A stretch of DNA of 57,110 nt, taken from Alphaproteobacteria bacterium. GTDB lineage: Bacteria; Pseudomonadota; Alphaproteobacteria; UBA9219. The stretch is taken from assembly GCA_013286365.1 (NCBI GenBank), contig JABDFY010000013.1, positions 1 through 57,110 on the forward strand, written 5' to 3'. A model generated the notes under the pieces. It was not told where the DNA came from. It worked only from the letters and a program-made list of their open reading frames with translations, and ran no database searches. Shown in pieces: positions 8,767-17,760 of the stretch. The position numbers and the translations under genes are program-made. Numbering within the stretch: the first letter of the stretch is position 1; the number at the start of each line of letters is the position of its first letter.

Positions 8767-9624
8767 TCAGCCCGCAATGTTTTTAATGGCTAGCCAAAGT
8801 TTATGCCATCCGCTTAATCTTACGCGCTGTGACGGATTTTGCCAGTCCTTTGCTACCAGACGCTCGAAGATGGCGCCGTAATAAGAGCGCATAATTTTAG
8901 CAGGTCGCATGGCCTGAGGTCGGCATTCCTGTATCGCTTGATCGGCCTCGGAGAAATGTCTCCTAGCTTGCGCCGCCAAATCACGACATACCGGTCGTAA
9001 CAGAGGATCGCGCAACACTTCATGCGGTATACGTGTTGCAACATTGTGCTTTTTAAGCAGTTCTTCTGGCAAATAAAGCCTACCGCGTGCTGCATCTTCG
9101 GCAAGGTCACGAAGGATATTGGTCAATTGAAAGGCACGACCAAGGTGATACGAAACGCGCATAGCTGCCGGACTGTTATCGCCGAAAATGCGCACGGATA
9201 TGCGTCCAACGGCACTAGCAACGCGATCGCAATATAAATCAAGTGTTGACATATCCGGAGCGCACATAGGTTCGCCAGCATCCATGGCCATGCCGTCAAT
9301 AATTGATTGAAATTCCTCTTCGACGAGAGAGAAACGTTCAATGGCAATCAGTAAGGCAGACGTAATGGCTTCATCCGCCTGACCGCGAAACATCGCCGCA
9401 ACACGTTCTCGCCATTTCTGTAAGCCACTCTTGCGTAGCTCAACTGTGGCGCCGTCATCAGCAATGTCATCAACTTCACGGCAAAAGGCATAAAGTGCAT
9501 ACATGGCTTCCCGCCGCGTCTTGGGCAAAACGGCCATACCTGCATGAAATGAGGTCTGTGAGGCTGCAACGCGTGCCTTTATGTCCGCTAGAGCCTCTTG
9601 ATAAGTCATCGCTGCTAAAACCAT
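8767..9624 (-). CDS. hpnD: Presqualene diphosphate synthase HpnD
   Basis: HpnD condenses two farnesyl diphosphates to presqualene diphosphate, the first committed step to squalene. The 285-residue protein has both Asp-rich Mg-diphosphate sites of the squalene/phytoene synthase fold: REVDDIADDG near residue 50 and NILRDLAEDAARGRLYLP near 170. The ATG at 9622-9624 overlaps the hpnC stop by 10 bp. A second in-frame ATG five codons later (protein MTYQEAL...) avoids the overlap and is equally plausible. It is distinguished from HpnC by the canonical DxxxD second motif and by gene order. Confidence 0.92.
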   Translation of the reverse strand: MVLAAMTYQEALADIKARVAASQTSFHAGMAVLPKTRREAMYALYAFCREVDDIADDGATVELRKSGLQKWRERVAAMFRGQADEAITSALLIAIERFSLVEEEFQSIIDGMAMDAGEPMCAPDMSTLDLYCDRVASAVGRISVRIFGDNSPAAMRVSYHLGRAFQLTNILRDLAEDAARGRLYLPEELLKKHNVATRIPHEVLRDPLLRPVCRDLAAQARRHFSEADQAIQECRPQAMRPAKIMRSYYGAIFERLVAKDWQNPSQRVRLSGWHKLWLAIKNIAG

Positions 9625-10460
9625 GCGCGCATCAATCCTCTCGTTGCCGCGGCGATGATGGCGGGTTTCCTAAGTTTAACATTATCGCACAACGGATCGC
9701 GCTTGCGCAAAAGTTCGGTTAAGCGCTCGGCAAGAACGCAAATGACCGATACTTCGCATTTAAGGCGCCAGTTTGTTACAACACGCGGCAAAAGGACCGC
9801 CTGGTCCAGCATCGGCTTAATTTTGTCCAGCATAGTACTAAGTGTTGCGCGCAAAGCAGGTGTCGCCTCAGCACGCGAAAGATCGGCGGTATTGCTATTG
9901 TGTGCAGCTAGCATGTCTTGGGGGATATAGACTCTATCCAATTCACGATAATCATCGCCACAATCTTGAATGTGATTAATGATTTGTAGCGCCGAACATA
10001 AGGCATCATTTGCCGGCCATGCCGTATCACCAATACCATGGAGGGCCAGGACGTGACGTCCAACCGGCGACGCTGAAAAACGGCAATAATCAAGCAAGTC
10101 ATCCCAATCGCTATAACGCAGTTGAACGGCGTCGCGCTTAAAGGCGGTAAGAAGATCTAAACAATGTTGGGGAGAAATCTTTGTGATGAGCAAACTTTCT
10201 CGCATCGCAATCGCACTTGGTACGTCATAGAACTTTTGACCAAGCAGAATATCTGCAAAACGATCGAGACGTGCCACCTTTATCTGAGGTTCCATCAGTG
10301 GGTGATCGCTAATGTCATCAGCGGCGCGTGCAAAATTGTAAAACGCATGTATATGAGGCCTTAAATCGGCGCGAATGAAGAACGATCCAACCGGAAAATT
10401 TTCACCATGGCGGGTTTTACCGCTTGGTGTTTCAAGTGACGTAATATCGGCTGTCGTCAT
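9615..10460 (-). CDS. hpnC: Squalene synthase-like HpnC (hydroxysqualene synthase)
   Basis: HpnC converts presqualene diphosphate to hydroxysqualene. The 281-residue protein has the squalene/phytoene synthase fold with Asp motifs ARAADDISDHP near residue 46 and NHIQDCGDDYRELDRVYIP near 160. The N-terminal segment (SGKTRHGENFPVGS) is characteristic of HpnC and absent from HpnD. The ATG overlaps the hpnB stop by 4 bp, which suggests translational coupling. It sits between hpnB and hpnD. Confidence in the HpnC versus HpnD assignment is high because both paralogues are present side by side in the usual order. Confidence 0.92.
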   Translation of the reverse strand: MTTADITSLETPSGKTRHGENFPVGSFFIRADLRPHIHAFYNFARAADDISDHPLMEPQIKVARLDRFADILLGQKFYDVPSAIAMRESLLITKISPQHCLDLLTAFKRDAVQLRYSDWDDLLDYCRFSASPVGRHVLALHGIGDTAWPANDALCSALQIINHIQDCGDDYRELDRVYIPQDMLAAHNSNTADLSRAEATPALRATLSTMLDKIKPMLDQAVLLPRVVTNWRLKCEVSVICVLAERLTELLRKRDPLCDNVKLRKPAIIAAATRGLMRAWF

Positions 10461-11599
10461 GAGGGGGGCTTGTCCGTTGATAACCCGTTCGACTTCGGGC
10501 GGAGATGCCAGATTTGTCGGGTGACGGCGGCGATATAAACCAAGCCTGCGGCGGGTAACGTGAAGGCCCAGGCAAGCGATAAATCATAAAACAGAATTAT
10601 TGTGGCATAAATGACTGTCATAATAAACCACGCACCCAATCCCATCTCTGTTGCCATCGGCCATCCTGAAGCTGGCAATATGATGGGGACCAGAAACAAA
10701 ATAAATCCACCTATAATTGTCATAACAACCGACAGCATGGAACGATATTGACTTACTAAAGTACTTGTCACGATCATTTTCCATGCATCTCTGAAGTCAA
10801 AAAATCTGGACAGACATTTCACTTGTTTTGAAAAGCTAATCCACGTTTTGCCAGGCGTTTCTTTCTCACCGCCACTCGTTTTGATCGCCTTGGCTAGCTC
10901 ACAATTCACAGCGACGGCTGATTTTATTCGCGCAAGTCCGCCAATATTGTGCAATGCCCGTTGTTTTACAAGCATAACTTGCCCAGCGGCGGCAGTGGAT
11001 CTGTCGGGATCGTTGCTGCGACGAAATGGATGAACCATAGCGAAGAAAAAGACAGAAGCGGGCACGAAAATATTTTCTATCACGCTCTGGCAATTCATTT
11101 TGGCCAATTGTGAAACTAAATCGAACTTGCTTTCGATTGCACGTGATATTAATTGGCGTATATTATCCATGGGGTGCTGAATGTCGGGTTCGGTGAACAG
11201 AATATATTCAGCGGCGCTTTGTTCGACACCAGCATTGAGGGCAAAGACCTTTCGGTTCCATCCGTCGGGTATATCTGGCGTTTCAACGCAAACCAAGCGA
11301 TTAGATTGATGTTCATCGGCTGCAATCTTGGTGGCTATGGCGGCCGTACCATCTTGGCTGTGATCATCAACTAAGATAAGACGCCAATTGCCAGCATAAT
11401 TTTGGGCAAAGAGAAATGGCAGCGTTTGGCGTAACACATTAGCTTCATCATGTGCGTGAATGACGATGTCTACGCTAGGCCACGAGGGTGGCATTTGGGC
11501 TTGCTCGTCAAATTGTGGGCGCCAGAACTGGCCATGAAAAAATGCCAAATAAAGCCATCCCAATAGGCTCACACTGCTTAATATGGCGGCGATGATCAT
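10457..11599 (-). CDS. hpnB: Hopanoid-associated glycosyltransferase HpnB
   Basis: HpnB is a membrane-bound GT2-type glycosyltransferase found with hopanoid genes; its exact reaction is not settled. The protein starts with a membrane helix, then has the GT-A nucleotide-sugar site (VDIVIHAHDEA and LILVDDHSQDGT) and several C-terminal membrane helices. I chose the ATG at 11597-11599 (MIIAAILSS, 380 residues) because a gaggt ribosome site precedes it. A TTG five codons earlier (11614) would overlap hpnA. The start is 8 bp after the hpnA stop, and the 3' end overlaps hpnC by 4 bp, so the genes form a tight operon. Confidence 0.88.
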   Translation of the reverse strand: MIIAAILSSVSLLGWLYLAFFHGQFWRPQFDEQAQMPPSWPSVDIVIHAHDEANVLRQTLPFLFAQNYAGNWRLILVDDHSQDGTAAIATKIAADEHQSNRLVCVETPDIPDGWNRKVFALNAGVEQSAAEYILFTEPDIQHPMDNIRQLISRAIESKFDLVSQLAKMNCQSVIENIFVPASVFFFAMVHPFRRSNDPDRSTAAAGQVMLVKQRALHNIGGLARIKSAVAVNCELAKAIKTSGGEKETPGKTWISFSKQVKCLSRFFDFRDAWKMIVTSTLVSQYRSMLSVVMTIIGGFILFLVPIILPASGWPMATEMGLGAWFIMTVIYATIILFYDLSLAWAFTLPAAGLVYIAAVTRQIWHLRPKSNGLSTDKPPS

Positions 11600-11607
11600 T
11601 GTTGACC

Positions 11608-12606
11608 TCAGCAATACTTATATTCGCGAAACCAGGCAATCGCGTCAGCAATTGCATTATGCGCCGGTCGCGCCTTATAGCCAAGCTCACGCTCGGCCTT
11701 AAGACAAGAGAAGAACATTTTCTTTTTGGCCATACGCAAGGCATCAAGTGTCACAAATGGCTCTTTTCCTGAAAATCTTGCACCAACTTCAGCACTAAAG
11801 GCTAAGGGATAGAGTAACCGCCTTGGAATTTTGATGGTCGGCGTCGGGCGATTTACGATGCCAGCGATGATTTTCAAAATATCGCCAAGGCCAAGATTGT
11901 CGCCACCGAGAATGTAGCGTTCACCGATTTTGCCTTTCTCGAAGGCTAACCAGTGACCTTGGGCGACGTCGTCGACATGAGCAATATTTAGTCCTGTATC
12001 GACGAAAGCGGGTATTTTTCCTTTAGCAGCCTCCGTGATGATACGCCCAGTTGGGGTTGGTTTGATATCGCGGGGCCCGATCGGGGTCGAGGGGTTAACT
12101 ATGACGGCTGGCAAATTATGCTGGCGGATCATGCGATGAACAATTTGCTCAGCCAAATATTTTGATTTCTTATAAACGCCGATCATATCGGCTAGTGAAA
12201 CGGGCGTATCTTCATTGGTGGGTATACCATCGCTACGTGTGCCAAGTGTGGCTACAGAACTTGTGTATACGATACGCTCAACACCTGCGCTAAGAGCAGC
12301 TTCCATGAGGGCATGCGTGCCGTCGACGTTTATACGGTGCATAGTCGATGGATCTGGAACCCAAATGCGATAATCGGCAGCGACGTGAAATAAAGCCTGA
12401 CAGCCTTTGAGGGCTGTCCGGTAAGTTTCAGGATTGGCCAAATCGCCTTCGATGAGCTCAAGCTCCAATCCTTCAAGATTACGACGGTCATTTTTTGGGC
12501 GGACGAGCGCGCGCAACCGGTGGCCTCGTGCCAACAAGTCACGTGCCACAGCAGCACCGACAAAGCCGGTGGCGCCAGTTATAAAGGTGAGGGGTGATTG
12601 ATCCAT
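11608..12606 (-). CDS. hpnA: Hopanoid-associated sugar epimerase/reductase HpnA
   Basis: HpnA belongs to the extended short-chain dehydrogenase family and is a conserved member of hopanoid clusters, thought to act on the side-chain sugar. The N-terminal NAD(P) site FITGATGFVGAAVAR is visible, as is the active-site YxxxK (GVYKKSKYLAEQIV) near residues 150-160. The ATG at 12604-12606 gives MDQSPLTFITG; a TTG at 12642 would add 12 residues but has no ribosome site. It is the first gene of the hpnABCDE operon, and its promoter must lie in the 240 bp before the divergent lipoprotein gene at 12848. Confidence 0.9.
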   Translation of the reverse strand: MDQSPLTFITGATGFVGAAVARDLLARGHRLRALVRPKNDRRNLEGLELELIEGDLANPETYRTALKGCQALFHVAADYRIWVPDPSTMHRINVDGTHALMEAALSAGVERIVYTSSVATLGTRSDGIPTNEDTPVSLADMIGVYKKSKYLAEQIVHRMIRQHNLPAVIVNPSTPIGPRDIKPTPTGRIITEAAKGKIPAFVDTGLNIAHVDDVAQGHWLAFEKGKIGERYILGGDNLGLGDILKIIAGIVNRPTPTIKIPRRLLYPLAFSAEVGARFSGKEPFVTLDALRMAKKKMFFSCLKAERELGYKARPAHNAIADAIAWFREYKYC

Positions 12607-12847
12607 TAACTTTCTTATAGAAGGGCCAGGAGCAGGGTTCAAATGAAGGAGAAAAAGCCCATAAAATGATAAGTTCTATGAAGCTTATAAGATTCGTAAA
12701 GCCTAAAATGTTGCTATATATCCGGTGTGCTAGCTATATAAAGAGGCTCAATTAACCAAAGGGCGAGATTCCCTAATTACTTTCGATATTAAATGATATA
12801 TTCGGGCCAACGAATTTCATAAAAATTCATTTGATGTAAGGCTAAAA

Positions 12848-13375
12848 ATGAGCAGTCGTCGTTATGGTCCCTTTTTGGCATTGCTACTCGCAGGTTGTGG
12901 CACAGGTCCTGGCCTTAATCCATACGCCTATTCTCCTTCAAATGTAGGCAGCAGTAATACTGCCGTCACGACTTCAGAATGCGAACCTGACCATATAGCG
13001 GCTGATATTCCCGCGTTAAAGAAGGTGGGATTTCAGATAACTAGCGTATTATATCGCTTATATCCACAATACAACTTCGTTAGTGCGCATGCTGGCCAAG
13101 ATATTTGGCAGAAAGACCTAACTGGGGTCATGACAATGTTCTCCGTGACGGGAGGATTTACTGTTACACATGATTATGAGAATAAATATCTAGGACAAGA
13201 GGCTGCAATTGGTAGAGATGTGACAGAAGGATTTAAAAGTGCAGTAGCGGACTGTTTTTATAAAAATCCCCCCAAAAAATATTTATTGCCCGATGGTGCA
13301 ATTAAACGCGAAGATGTGACGGAAGGATTTCGTCCATATGTAGATAAGATTCGTCCTTTTTTGGGTGGAAGCTAA
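12848..13375 (+). CDS. Uncharacterised lipoprotein
   Basis: The protein has 175 residues. Its N-terminus is a short signal peptide ending in a lipobox (LLLAGC, lipid-modified Cys17), so it is probably anchored in the envelope. I recognise no domain in the remainder. It has two spaced cysteines (Cys45 and Cys137) that could form a disulphide, and a repeated phrase DVTEGF (near residues 122 and 158). The region is AT-rich compared with prfC. It is divergent from hpnA and convergent with prfC, 26 bp away. The call as a lipoprotein is good; the function is unknown. Confidence 0.7.
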   Translation: MSSRRYGPFLALLLAGCGTGPGLNPYAYSPSNVGSSNTAVTTSECEPDHIAADIPALKKVGFQITSVLYRLYPQYNFVSAHAGQDIWQKDLTGVMTMFSVTGGFTVTHDYENKYLGQEAAIGRDVTEGFKSAVADCFYKNPPKKYLLPDGAIKREDVTEGFRPYVDKIRPFLGGS

Positions 13376-13401
13376 TCGTATAAGAGGCCGAGATCCAGCA
13401 T

Positions 13402-14997
13402 CTACACGCTATGCTCTCTTGCTTTCATAAATCTCAACCCTGGATTTTCTTCTATCGCCCTATTCAAGTGCCAGGCATTACGCGCCAAAAATACTAAAGC
13501 ACCATCATGATCTTCGGCCAAGTTGCTATGGTTCGTGTCGGTAAAACGTTTTAGCGTAGCAGGATCATCGGCTTCTATCCAACGTGCTGCTTCTATGCCT
13601 GCATTCTCGAATTTGGCTGGTAGGCCATATTCGGTTTCGATACGTGCCGCGAGGACTTCGAATTGTAAAGGTCCAACAACCCCGACGATCCATTCGGATC
13701 CGGTTAGGGGTTTAAACACCTGGCTAGCACCTTCTTCAGCAAAGTGTTCAAGAGCGCGGCGCATATGCTTGATTTTCATGGGATCGCCTATGTGCACGCG
13801 TTGGAGAAGCTCTGGCGCAAAACTGGGAACGCCAAGGAATTTCAGGTTTTCGCCTTCAGTTAACGTATCGCCAATACGTAACGTTCCATGGTTAGGAATT
13901 CCCATAATATCGCCAGCATAAGCTTCCTCGGCCAACTCACGTTCGCGCGCCAAAAATAAGACGGCGTTATTGACGGCCATAGGCTTCTGATCGCGAATAT
14001 GAAATAACTTCATGCCACGTTTAAAATGTCCGGAGCAAAGCCGCACAAAGGCAATACGGTCACGATGATTGGGGTCCATATTAGCCTGTACTTTGAAAAC
14101 AAAGCCGGTAACTTTGTCTTCGGATGGTGCGACCATGCGCTTATCAGCTTTTTGTGAGCGAGGTGAAGGCGCATATTCGGCTAAACCCAAAAGTAGTTCA
14201 CGCACACCAAAGTTGTTGATGGCACTGCCAAAATAAACCGGGGTAAGGTGGCCATTGCGATAAGCTTCAATATCGAAAGTGGGGCATAAACCACGTGCCA
14301 TATTGACTTCTTCGCGCAGTTTAGTGGCTATTTCATTACCTAATAATTCATCTAGTTTTGGATCCAAAAGACCGTTGCAAGCAATACCATCGGTTAAAGT
14401 ATCGCCTTTGGTTCGGTCCATCAAAATAAGTCGGTCACGGATCAAATCGTAACAGCCCTTAAAATCGCGCCCCATGCCAATTGGCCAACTCGCTGGCGTA
14501 ACATCTAAGGCTAGTGTTTGTTCAATTTCGCTCATCAGATCAAACGGATCCCGGGCTTCTCGGTCCATTTTATTGATGAAAGTCATAATCGGTACGTCAC
14601 GTAAGCGACATACCTCAAACAACTTACGCGTCTGGGTTTCGATACCTTTAGCGGCATCGATCACCATCACGGCGCTATCAACGGCTGTTAATGTACGGTA
14701 GGTGTCCTCAGAGAAATCTTCGTGACCAGGCGTATCGACGAGATTGAAGCTACATTCAGCATAATCAAAACTCATCACAGACGCCGTTACAGAAATACCG
14801 CGCTCGCGTTCGATTTTCATCCAGTCAGAACGGGCACGGCGTTGTTCACCACGTGCTTTGACAGCGCCTGCTAACTGAATAGCACCACCAAAAAGCAGTA
14901 ATTTTTCGGTCAACGTCGTTTTACCGGCGTCCGGATGTGCGATAATGGCAAATGTTCGTCGGCGTGCAACGAGCCTACTAATATCAGATGCGTTCAT
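13402..14997 (-). CDS. prfC: Peptide chain release factor 3
   Basis: RF3 is the GTPase that recycles RF1/RF2 from the ribosome after termination. The 531-residue protein is full length. The GTPase motifs are AHPDAGKTTLTEK (P-loop, near residue 20), the switch region ERERGISVTAS, VDTPGHEDFSED and FINKMDREA, followed by EF-Tu-like domain 2 and the RF3 C-terminal domain (GVVGPLQFEVLAARIETEYGL). It stands alone on the minus strand, convergent with the lipoprotein gene and followed upstream by a GNAT gene with a 33-bp gap. Confident. Confidence 0.96.
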   Translation of the reverse strand: MNASDISRLVARRRTFAIIAHPDAGKTTLTEKLLLFGGAIQLAGAVKARGEQRRARSDWMKIERERGISVTASVMSFDYAECSFNLVDTPGHEDFSEDTYRTLTAVDSAVMVIDAAKGIETQTRKLFEVCRLRDVPIMTFINKMDREARDPFDLMSEIEQTLALDVTPASWPIGMGRDFKGCYDLIRDRLILMDRTKGDTLTDGIACNGLLDPKLDELLGNEIATKLREEVNMARGLCPTFDIEAYRNGHLTPVYFGSAINNFGVRELLLGLAEYAPSPRSQKADKRMVAPSEDKVTGFVFKVQANMDPNHRDRIAFVRLCSGHFKRGMKLFHIRDQKPMAVNNAVLFLARERELAEEAYAGDIMGIPNHGTLRIGDTLTEGENLKFLGVPSFAPELLQRVHIGDPMKIKHMRRALEHFAEEGASQVFKPLTGSEWIVGVVGPLQFEVLAARIETEYGLPAKFENAGIEAARWIEADDPATLKRFTDTNHSNLAEDHDGALVFLARNAWHLNRAIEENPGLRFMKAREHSV

Positions 14998-15030
14998 AGA
15001 GTGTGGTGATAGCGGCTTCGATGTGCTTTG

Positions 15031-15552
15031 TCAGCCACTTATATCTTTGACATAAAGGACTTTATGATCGTTATCGGCATAATAATCCGGTATCGCTGCA
15101 GCTAACTTATAGCCGCAAATCTCATAAAATCCGCGGGCTGGAGCATGGACATCGCGGTTGGATATCTCGGCATAGATCTTTGCCCCGCCAAGTGAGCGTA
15201 TTTTGGCGGCAATGGCAGTTTCTAGCTTTTGGCCCAAACCCTGATGTTGGTAGTTTCTGTCTACGGCCAACCAATGCAAAAGATACCGGCGATCGCTAAG
15301 CCGTATCGGTCCATAACAACCGTAGGCGAGCAGCATATTATCAATCTCATGAAGCATGAATTTGTAGCTGCTACTTTCTCCCCGGAGCAGGTGCTCATCG
15401 AGAAGATCCATACCGTAGGCCATCTCACGCGGGTGAAAAAAACCGCTGCCGGTTAGAAGAGAAAATATCTTATTGCGATCGCCCGGGACAACTTGCTCGC
15501 GCACGGGAAACTTAGTTGGAACAAGAACAAGATCAGGGAGTACGGATTTCAT
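15031..15552 (-). CDS. GNAT-family N-acetyltransferase
   Basis: The 173-residue protein has the acetyl-CoA-binding motif A of the GNAT fold: LLHWLAVDRNYQHQGLG near residues 85-105, with the Q-x-x-G-x-G pattern, followed by a helix (LETAIAAKIRSLG) and a C-terminal strand motif (GFYEICGYKLA). The acceptor substrate cannot be predicted. Its ATG overlaps by 4 bp the stop of a small secreted protein gene upstream, so the two are translationally coupled. prfC lies 33 bp downstream on the same strand. It could be a small-molecule or protein acetyltransferase. Confidence 0.8.
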   Translation of the reverse strand: MKSVLPDLVLVPTKFPVREQVVPGDRNKIFSLLTGSGFFHPREMAYGMDLLDEHLLRGESSSYKFMLHEIDNMLLAYGCYGPIRLSDRRYLLHWLAVDRNYQHQGLGQKLETAIAAKIRSLGGAKIYAEISNRDVHAPARGFYEICGYKLAAAIPDYYADNDHKVLYVKDISG

Positions 15553-15869
15553 GGATAAGGCTGATCCTTCGGCCAGTGGTAAAGTGGTTCATCGGGCACA
15601 TATGGCACGTGCGCCGAGAAATGCGCTTCGAGATTAGGGTCTCCAGGTTTTGGGACACGATCAAACATATCTTTATTGTCATCTATAAATGGCTGCGACC
15701 AAGGAAACATGTCCTGTGGGGCGTATTGGTCGCTCGGCACCCACGGCCTATTATATACCGCAAGTCCCTCATCATAAAACATATCTCCTGTCGAATTCTC
15801 GCGAGCATAAGCCTTTTCCGCATAGATCGCGCATAATACCAAGGCGATTATGGTTAATTTCCTGCTCAT
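15549..15869 (-). CDS. Small secreted protein coupled to a GNAT gene
   Basis: The 106-residue protein starts at the ATG at 15867-15869 (MSRKLTIIALVL), giving a clear signal peptide that ends near AEKAYA. An in-frame extension to 15938 would bury the signal peptide and run into pleD. The mature part is rich in Pro, Asp, Tyr and Trp (DQYAPQDMFPWSQPF, HVPYVPDEPLYHWP) and has no domain I recognise. It lacks cysteines after the signal. It overlaps the GNAT start by 4 bp and lies 14 bp after the pleD stop. Probably periplasmic; the function is unknown. Confidence 0.65.
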   Translation of the reverse strand: MSRKLTIIALVLCAIYAEKAYARENSTGDMFYDEGLAVYNRPWVPSDQYAPQDMFPWSQPFIDDNKDMFDRVPKPGDPNLEAHFSAHVPYVPDEPLYHWPKDQPYP

Positions 15870-15882
15870 AAGTGTCCAAGAT

Positions 15883-17256
15883 TTAGGCAACAGCGACGCG
15901 ATTGCGCCCGTTGTTTTTAGCCTGGTATAGGCCCGCATCTGCGCGTTCCAAGATCATTTGATAGTTATCTTGATTTTCAGTCATCATGGATGTGGCGCCG
16001 ATACTGACGGTAATGGGTACAGTAACGTTCTTGCCTGGCATGCCAATGGGCGTTGCTGCAATACGTTCACGTAAGCGTTCGCCAATAGCTAACGCTGCCT
16101 TGATATCTGTTTCTGGCATGACGACAACAAATTCTTCGCCGCCAATACGTGCGACAAGATCAAAAGGACGCAAGCCCAACATTGTCCGGTTCACAACCTC
16201 TCTAAGCACGACATCGCCAACGGCGTGTCCATGTGTATCATTAACCTGCTTGAAATGATCGGCATCAATAAGCAATACGGAAAGCGGTTTATCGGCCGAA
16301 CGACAGCGCGCTATAAGTTTGGGAAGATGGGCTTCAAGGTAACGGCGATTAAAGGCTCCTGTGAGCGGGTCAACCAAGGCTAATGTCAGGCTCTGTTCAT
16401 AGTTAGCACGTAGGCGCTCATAGTGACGTTTTTGACGCAGTTGTGTTCGCACGCGGGCCAGTAGTTCATTGGCGTCCAAGGGGCGTAATAGATAGTCATT
16501 AGCACCCAGATCAAGTCCTTTGGCAACACGAGGAATGTCGCCTTCACTGGCGAGCAAGAGAATTGGTAATTGCCTCGTGGTATCCTGGGTTCGTAATTGT
16601 GGACAGATCTGCAATCCGTCTTCGCCTCTGAGATCGAGGCTAACCATGACTAAGTCACAATCGCCGGTTTTAGCTATCGTCACTGCTTCAGTTATTGTTC
16701 CGGCAAAAGTTGCACGTACACCAACACTGCTAAGCGTATTGACGATCATTTTACGCTCAGCAGCAGAATCTTCCAGGAGCACAATGTGGCCGCCAGCATA
16801 AACGGCAAGATCAGCATCTTCGCCAGGCGACGGTAACGAGAACTGGTTTGAGGTTGTCTCACGCGAGCGCCATTCATCCATGATCATTTTGAGGCGTAAC
16901 AATGAACGAACGCGAGCCATGAGGGCGACATCATTGATCGGTTTAGTAAGAAAATCGTCGGCACCCGCCTCTAAGCCGCGTACGCGATCGGCGACATCTG
17001 AGAGCGCTGTTACCATTACAACAGGTATATGTTTTGTCGCCGGATTTGCCTTTAACTGTCGACAGGCTTCAAAGCCGTCCATTTCCGGCATCATAACGTC
17101 GAGCAAAATGATATCTGGTTTTTCGGCGGCAGTCTTTTCAAGCGCCTGAAGTCCGTTCTCGGCCATACTGACAATGTAATAGTCGTGCGCAAGTTTGGCG
17201 GCCAACAATTTAACATTGAGAGGGTTATCATCGACAACGAGAATACGCGCCGACAT
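15883..17256 (-). CDS. pleD: Response regulator / diguanylate cyclase PleD
   Basis: PleD makes cyclic di-GMP when phosphorylated and controls pole development in alphaproteobacteria. The 457-residue protein has the diagnostic order REC-REC-GGDEF. The first receiver has the phosphoacceptor Asp53 (IILLDVMMPEMDG). In the second receiver (about 155-270) that position is Ser (VMVSLDLRGEDG), as expected for an adaptor receiver. The cyclase domain has ARIGGEEF with an upstream RPFD inhibitory I-site. It is 12 bp downstream of divK, the same order as the Caulobacter divK-pleD operon. Confident. Confidence 0.95.
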   Translation of the reverse strand: MSARILVVDDNPLNVKLLAAKLAHDYYIVSMAENGLQALEKTAAEKPDIILLDVMMPEMDGFEACRQLKANPATKHIPVVMVTALSDVADRVRGLEAGADDFLTKPINDVALMARVRSLLRLKMIMDEWRSRETTSNQFSLPSPGEDADLAVYAGGHIVLLEDSAAERKMIVNTLSSVGVRATFAGTITEAVTIAKTGDCDLVMVSLDLRGEDGLQICPQLRTQDTTRQLPILLLASEGDIPRVAKGLDLGANDYLLRPLDANELLARVRTQLRQKRHYERLRANYEQSLTLALVDPLTGAFNRRYLEAHLPKLIARCRSADKPLSVLLIDADHFKQVNDTHGHAVGDVVLREVVNRTMLGLRPFDLVARIGGEEFVVVMPETDIKAALAIGERLRERIAATPIGMPGKNVTVPITVSIGATSMMTENQDNYQMILERADAGLYQAKNNGRNRVAVA

Positions 17257-17268
17257 ATCAGCGGATCC

Positions 17269-17661
17269 TCATGGTTCAGTCCTCGACTCAATAAGCTTTT
17301 TCACCGCATTAATAAATTTGCTAACGGCTATAGGTTTTGCAAGATAATCCTCGCAACCGCTGGCACGAATTTTTTCTTCATCACCCTTCATGGCGAAGGC
17401 CGTGACCGCTATCACTGGTATGGTCTTGAGTTCATGGTCATCTTTGAGCCATTTAATGACGTCGAGACCTGAAATTTCTGGTAGCTGAATATCCATAAGG
17501 ATTAAACTCGGTTGATATTGACGTGCGAGAGGTAGTACTTCCATGCCGTCGCGGGTATGTAGGGTGCGGTAACCATGAGCTTCTAAGAGATCGCGAAACA
17601 GCTTCATATTGAGGTCGTTATCCTCAACAATTAGTACAAGTTTCGAAGATGATGAGATCAT
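17269..17661 (-). CDS. divK: Single-domain response regulator DivK
   Basis: DivK is the receiver-only regulator that links the PleC/DivJ kinases to CtrA control of the alphaproteobacterial cell cycle. The 130-residue protein has the acidic pocket [12 protein letters not shown], the phosphoacceptor Asp in [13 protein letters not shown] and the conserved Lys in YLAKPIAV. It has no output domain. It is the first gene of the divK-pleD operon. The promoter region upstream (17662-17760) has a near-miss to a CtrA box (ttaa-N8-ttaa at 17749-17764), which I do not count as a site. Confident from sequence and context. Confidence 0.93.
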   Translation of the reverse strand: MISSSSKLVLIVEDNDLNMKLFRDLLEAHGYRTLHTRDGMEVLPLARQYQPSLILMDIQLPEISGLDVIKWLKDDHELKTIPVIAVTAFAMKGDEEKIRASGCEDYLAKPIAVSKFINAVKKLIESRTEP

Positions 17662-17760
17662 GATGACGCAATGAAAGAGATACTGTACTTTAATATTTTA
17701 GCATCAGTTCCGAGACGGAACCAATATAGGATTTGCCTTACTTTAGCGTTAATATAGGCA

